Below, piece by piece: positions 58,955 to 64,000 of a stretch of DNA of 64,000 bases; positions within the stretch are counted from its first letter, which is position 1; each line of letters starts with the position of its first letter. Both the position numbers and the translations under genes were made by a program. The notes under the pieces were generated by a model, which did not search any database, was not told the origin of the DNA, and saw only the letters and a list, made by a program, of their open reading frames with translations. Location of the stretch: contig CAJFCV020000006.1 in assembly GCA_904066235.2 (NCBI GenBank), positions 3,286,001-3,350,000 of the forward strand. Direction: 5' to 3'. Source of the DNA: Bursaphelenchus xylophilus. Taxonomy: Eukaryota > Nematoda > Chromadorea > Rhabditida > Aphelenchoididae.

Positions 58955-59311
58955 CAAGGGATGTCCTACAAGCACGATACTCAAATTTTTTAATTTTGTT
59001 TAAACTTGGTACAAATTTACACTTATCTTTAGTAATTTCGGGAGAAAAGTTTCATACCATATTTCCGAGGGCCATGTTTCTACAGAAAAATTTTCCATGC
59101 GAAACTGTCGAAGGTACGGACGGAAAAATTTTTCTCTCTGACCGCACTCCGCTGTTACATTCTTGACGGCAAAGATCGTTGATTCTCGGCTGCGCCTGTA
59201 AAAAGGCGAGCTAAAACTTTGAAACATTGATATTTGACCAACTCCCAAACACTATGTAAAAATTTAAAAAAATTTGACATTGTGGGCTTCGAACTTCAAA
59301 CACTTCCTTTG
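58955..59311. mobile_element. CAAGGGAtGT-type foldback with TAA target duplication
   Basis: A 357-bp element with TAA outside both ends (58952-58954 and 59312-59314). The interior has 'ctctctgaccgc', 'ggcaaagatcgtt' and 'ggcgagctaaaact', homologous to the element at 17637-18085. It lies just downstream of the receptor gene ending at 59402. Confidence 0.8.
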
Positions 59312-59401
59312 TAAACATGCAGCTGAAAAAATTATGTTTTGTATCATCAATGCTGAACGATCGGAATTTAATTTCAAAGTAAATCACATATCCACAACGC
59401 C

Positions 59402-62035
59402 TTAGTTGGATCGTGAAAAGAAATGTCCGGTGCTGTCGACTTGATACGACCGCTTTGCACAGCACAGCTTGCTCAATATCAAACGTCGATATGGTATGAT
59501 GACAGCCATTGTTATAAGCGGATTGATAATTGGAATCCAACTGAACGCCACCGAGTAAAACAAGCAAGCTCTTCCAGTGTCAATGTAGAAGTATTGAGGG
59601 ACTACCAGCAGCATCATTGGAACGACGGAGACGAGCAGTGGAATGACGGACTGCAATAGGTTTCAGCTTCTCCAATGCTTACCTGCACGATGAGGTACTG
59701 GGTGAGCTGAGCTTGAAGTCGCCTCGTTTTGCCGGAAAACGAAACGTACGATCGTCGTATTGTCTTCATGGTCTTATATCCAATTACAATGGCGATAAGG
59801 TAGGATAACGCGACTAAAGCGCCGCCATAGAAGAAGTAGACCTTTTGTATTTGGGAGCGCTGAAAACAGTGTACACACATTTTTTATATTTTTGGTACAG
59901 GGTGTTCCAAGAATTATGGAAAAAACTATTCATTAAGTTTCAGAGGATACAATATAACCTTTTGTTGGGTTCTAACCCAAGTTCCCAGGAAATTTCAATA
60001 AACTCGGAGGTATAATAAATACAACAGACAATCCCAATATCATTTAATTTCTGTCTCCGGATTCCGGTCGTGTGTGTGTGCTTCATTTCGTCTCAATAAA
60101 CCCTATACTCTTCTTACTTTGGATTGGTGACCACCTCCCTCCTTCTCCCAGCGCCTCCGACGTTATATGGGGGCTGATATAATTTCAAATCTTTGTGATT
60201 CGGCGGAGACATTTTTCAATCTCGGCGGACGATTTTTCTTCGACTTTGGGGAGTCAAAATTGGCTAAAACCAAAACGTATGGTATCCCTGGTGGCATGGC
60301 GCCTAAATACGACTTATTTGACCGACGTGTTTGACCGACTGGGAGAAGAAATAAAGACAATTCGGCGGAGAAATCGGCGGAAAAAATTAACGCACTTCTA
60401 CAGCCTCATTTGTGAAAAAAAACACTCCGCCGAATTCAAGGCGGATTACGGAAGTCTCCGCCGATAAAAGAAAATTTTTTTGATTCTAAAAACTCCGATG
60501 TTTTTCTGCAAAATGCAAAAAAAAAAATCGAATTGGACCACCGAGCACAGAGTTATTAATGAATAGTTTTTTTTTTCCATAATTCTTGGAACACTTCGTA
60601 ATATATGTGTGATTATAGGATGTACTGTGTCAAAGGGGCAAAAGTTAAGAGTTTGAAGTCAGGTCGTTAGAATTTTTTAGCTACAAACAAGAACAGGCTG
60701 GCTTTTTGGTTTCTTAAAAGGCCTGGCATTTACGGACAAGCCTCTGTAGAGCTTACCACATCCGCGTAGAAGACCGGCGGCAACGGAACCTCCCGGTACC
60801 ACAACTCTCCGTAATTGTAATCCGGTCGAACGCCCGCTGAGCCTCCATACCCAAAGAAGGAAAGAATGGAGCAGACAACGGAAACGCCCACCGAAACCGA
60901 AAACAAACCAATCGTCTTTGCCGTAGTCAACGGTTGTGTTCTGAAAAAAGCCGTTGGAATATCCACAGCACTTCATACCGTGTCAACGCGTAGTAGCGAA
61001 AGTAGACCTGCGCCGGAAGTACGCTATTCACCATTGAAATTAAGCCAATGTATATCGAGAGGAAGATCAGACGAGATTGGTAGCTGCAATGTTTGATAGG
61101 ACCTTCCATGGCTACCATGAAAACTCCGTCCTTTTCTTTTAGCTTCTGAAAATAATATTTTTTTGGGAGATTGCGAGAAGAACTGCTGCATGTGAAAAAT
61201 AAATTATCAAAGTGTTAGAAATTGATGATTTATTGATGGAATTTAACTGGAAAATAACCAAGGTAGCCTTCCTCGAAAATTGCCTAAAGCAATGTAAAAT
61301 GACTTTTTGGTTATGTTTAAAAAATGCTTCTATTTTTTTAGCCGCTTTTTGGCGAAGGATAACACCGGCTTCCCTTTATGGTCATCATCAGTCTGTCGGG
61401 AAAATAATAAACACAATGTCGTTGTGCTGAAGTGGAAGACAATTTGGACAATTCATTTTTTCGGCGGCTATGCGATTTTTGTTGCGATAGAGTGTTCGTT
61501 ATCTTTTAGGTGATATGGGGGATATACAATTCTTCAGAGTTTATGTTCATAGCGGAATTCTTCACAAGCGGGCGCTCAAATACAGAAAAGTATATAAGTA
61601 AATAGGTTAGCCGCCTGTAAGCTTCAGATTTCTCGGAAAGCGGACAAGTTTTTCTTTTTTTTGTGATTGCCAATGAGGACCGGCATAAGACTCTGCAGCC
61701 GTATGGTTATATAAATATCAAATAAGAGAATAAGGTTAAATGCCTACCGTCTGAATAATATTGTCCACCGCCCAATAAGAGATGTCGGTGAACGAGCAGA
61801 GCAACAAAATCTTTCGATAACTTCGCAACGCTCCATGAGTATGGAAGATGACCAAATACAGCAGCGAAAACGACAACACCCCTCCAATAAGTGTTGCTGC
61901 AATATAGTTGCAATGCAGCACAAAACTGATGGACCCCAATTCATCGAACGGTTCACTCGGAAACCTCCCATCTTCGTCGGGGAAATCCCAGGCGTAGGGA
62001 TTGTTCGGACTTGCGCCGAGCTTTATATCCAACAT
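59402..62035 (-). CDS. Srd-like chemoreceptor, minus-strand copy 7
   Basis: 354 residues. Exons 62035-61748, 61145-60979, 60940-60757, 59859-59683, 59650-59402 (TAA); sizes 288, 167, 184, 177, 249. Start ATG 62035 gives the family exon 1 length. Marks: NNPYAWDFPDEDGRFPSEP, KLKEKDGVFMVAMEGP, LPAQVYFRYYALTR, YNYGELWYREVPLPP, RRLQAQLTQYLIVQ and NPLITMAVIIPYRR. Intron 1 has a MITE (61388-61512) and intron 3 a TA-flanked element (59898-60598). Intron 4 is only 32 nt. Confidence 0.87.
59898..60598. mobile_element. 700-bp TIR element with TA flanks in receptor intron 3
   Basis: 'cagggtgttccaagaattatgg' at 59898 is mirrored by 'ccataattcttggaacacttcg' ending 60598; TA lies outside each end. The interior contains a GC-rich part with repeated cggcggag motifs (about 60195-60470). 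Ends resemble those of the 43636 element (CAGGGTG), suggesting a related group. Confidence 0.75.
61388..61512. mobile_element. TGTCGGGAAAATAAT-type MITE in receptor intron 1
   Basis: 'cagtctgtcgggaaaataat' at about 61389 is mirrored by a diverged right arm (gttgcgatagagtgttcgttatctttt) near 61486-61512. Short copy of the family seen at 24811 and 27165. Confidence 0.65.
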
Positions 62036-63162
62036 TTTCCAAGACGACAGACCAATGTCTAAAGCCGACGAACACAATGTGTTACAAATACACCTGTATG
62101 GTAGGCTACAAAAATCTGAGTGCGCCAATGTCGTGCTTAAACGTGAGAATCAGAGCCGCCGTGTTTTAACAATAACCATTCGGATGTAGTCGGAACGCTC
62201 CAGAAATCTTCTATTCTGGTTAAAAGAGTCTCCAACAAACAGTCAGCTACAATAAGGAGCACGTGAATTCGCAGAATTATTTTGCAACAAGTATAGGATC
62301 TTCGGCAGGTCAGAAAGCCATGCTATTAACGTTCTTTGAAAAGTGCTTGTATCATGCCCAATAACAGGAATGACATGTTTTTGTCAGAATTGCTCCAAAC
62401 CAAAGGTTGTTTTATGGGCCGGCTTGTTTCTTTTGTTACACTGTTTTTTCACAATAACACACGCAATGGTTTACACTATTATGCTACAAAAGCTGGAGCT
62501 GGACGGAGATCATGAAAGTGCCGTGTATCATAATACCCGGAGAAACAGGACAAAAACATGTAAAAAACAAAAAGCATACAAAAGTAAAAGATTGTGTCCT
62601 ATAGCGATAAAGAAATATATACTGATGCTCCCCTTAAGGCCCGAAAAAGTAAAGGAATGAAGTGACCAGGGATGGCAATCATGATCAAGAAAAAATTGAA
62701 GCACTGGACCGGCCTAATCACTTCTGCCGGCGGGCCTGGCCGCAAAAATTGGCCCGATCGCTACCTCGAGGCGGGCCAAGCAAGATGTTAACATTGGGCA
62801 CGGAATCAACCTTTTTTTGAACAACACGAGTACAAGTTTCTAAGAAAGATACAAAGCCTTGATGGACACACAAGAGGCACAGACGTTTGGCAACTATCCA
62901 GCTTGGGATCTTGACATAAAAGTTTGTTATTTGATGTTCAAGTTATACGATACCTCTGCCGGCTCTCAGCGGCAATTTCCTTCTATGATGACAATGGTGA
63001 GACACTCTCCAGTACAAATAAGTCAGACCGAAGTCCTCTGTGTCCAAAGAGATGAAAGTCGGCGCTACAATATCAACTCCAAAGACCATTTATTGCGATT
63101 GTAGCGAATTTAACTCATCTTTGTGTTTAGCGTTTTGTATTAATACAAGACACAATCTACAT
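62036..63162. other. 1.1-kb intergenic spacer
   Basis: 5' flank of the receptor starting at 62035. A GC-rich patch near 62700-62775 (ggcgggcctggccgc) resembles the 52-kb GC-rich repeat. The plus-strand open frames at 62343-62660 and 62859-63104 have no recognisable features. Confidence 0.4.
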
Positions 63163-63647
63163 CTATGTAATTTGTTGATTGAGCGTGGAGAGTCGTTGAC
63201 TTTGTTGGAAGCTGGCCTGCGAAAAGATTCGCTTCTTATTGCAACAAAACGCGCCAATAATACTCCTGCGATACGGGCCAATAATGATCAACGTCATTAG
63301 TGGATTTATGATTGGAAGAGAGCTCAAAGCGATGTTCATGAGATAGCCGTGATGTCCGGTGTCACAGCGGAACATCACCGACACGATCATCCAGAAAACA
63401 GGGACTTCGTAGACCACCAAATGGGTCAATACCTACAAAAATGTTGTTTGTTTTGAAGGTCATACAATACCTGAGTAGTTAGGAAACGAGACAACTGCAT
63501 TTGTAGTCGTTTTGTTTTTTCGGAGAGTCCAGCGGCTTTTGCTTTTAATATTCGATGAGTTTGATATGCGTAGTACAAAACAAGACAATAGCCAGTGACC
63601 ACTGCTGACGCACCGAGCAGGAAGTACAGCTTGTGGTGAATTGAGCG
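63163..63647 (-). CDS. Srd-like chemoreceptor copy 8, partial (5' end beyond window)
   Basis: Last two exons: 63647-63471 (177 nt, family size) and 63432-63163 (270 nt, TAG). Exon 4 reads RSIHHKLYFLLG and ends KRLQMQLSRFLTTQ; the last exon has NPLMTLIIIGPYRRS, the segment 7 signature. It is the most diverged member (VLTHLVVYEVPVFW replaces the usual S-I-PL-V). Exons 1-3 were not found up to position 64000, so the 5' part is outside the window or lost; the adjacent sequence contains a MITE. Confidence 0.75.
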
Positions 63648-63907
63648 CTAAAACTTACTTTGTATAAAGCTCTGTCAAAAGTGCAGTTAGAAAACACGTC
63701 AACTCGGTGAATTTTCTGACACGTTTCGTACGCATACTATCGAGTGATGACAAGATTTTAGACAGGAAAATTGTTTCGGAAAAACGTCTGGTGGGCAAAA
63801 ATGCAACGTGCGCTTTCGTACCACGTGTTTGGTACTGAACAAGACGGGAGGTTCTGAAGAAAACGAGGAAAAAGAATCTTCAAATTTGGCCAGAAAAATA
63901 AAGTTGC

Positions 63908-64000
63908 CGTGGCGGACCTGGTCTAGTGGCAAGAAACGTACCACTTTGCATCCGAGAAGTATCAAAAAATGTGGCAAAATACCTCCTTCTACAAGTGAAA
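63908..64000. mobile_element. TA-flanked MITE family, copy E (cut by window edge)
   Basis: Left arm only: 'gtggcggacctggtctagtggc', 'gcatccgagaagtatc' and 'gcaaaatacctcc', matching copies at 12974, 16554 and 49035. The right arm would be beyond 64000. Confidence 0.7.

Noticed and set aside
62343..62660. 105-residue plus-strand open frame with one hydrophobic stretch
   Set aside because: No splice or start evidence and no relation to the cluster; likely chance.

Overview
The window is nuclear DNA of a nematode, most likely a Caenorhabditis species or close relative. Genes have short exons, introns with TTTCAG-type acceptors and often very short lengths, compact AT-rich spacers, and two tandem families of nematode-type serpentine chemoreceptors. 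Repeat families with inverted ends are dense. No rRNA, intact tRNA or CRISPR array was seen. All exon joins below were worked out by hand from reading frame, splice signals and comparison between paralogues in the window; none was tested by search or RNA.

Layout. 1-13.6 kb: repeats and three minus-strand chemoreceptor copies of the Sra superfamily (Sre-like; called sreA, sreB, sreC here). sreA and sreB are recent duplicates together with their flanks. sreB has a 3-kb intron filled by a nested foldback, and sreC has an in-frame stop. 14.6-19.6 kb: a seven-exon minus-strand gene for an 865-residue nuclear protein with two MADF domains, two BESS-like helical segments and a C-terminal AT-hook. 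19.6-23.4 kb: non-coding, with GC-rich promoter-like patches. 23.4-25.6 kb: three small minus-strand membrane-protein genes. 26-30.1 kb: two tandem minus-strand secreted pepsin-type aspartyl proteases (aspA, aspB).

30-64 kb: a cluster of eight five-exon-type chemoreceptor genes (Srd-like, Str superfamily). Three are on the plus strand (33.2-40.4 kb) and five on the minus strand (41.0-63.6 kb), the last cut by the window edge. Exons 1-4 are almost always 288, 167, 184 and 177 nt; exceptions are a precise intron loss and GC-AG introns. A segmental duplication carried the 5' end of an aspartyl protease together with an srd gene, leaving a relic at 36.06 kb. A decayed mariner transposase lies at 35.3-35.9 kb.

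Mobile DNA explains most remaining sequence: a foldback class with CAAGGGAAGT-type ends and 3-bp target duplications, three members of which contain tRNA-like modules; a 1.2-kb GGGGCCTGTTTCAC family; a TA-flanked MITE family that often sits in introns; a TGTCGGGAAAATAATGAGCAC family; two longer TA-flanked elements; and a 570-bp solo LTR with a 5-bp target duplication. Several insertions can be confirmed against an empty site in a paralogous copy inside this window.
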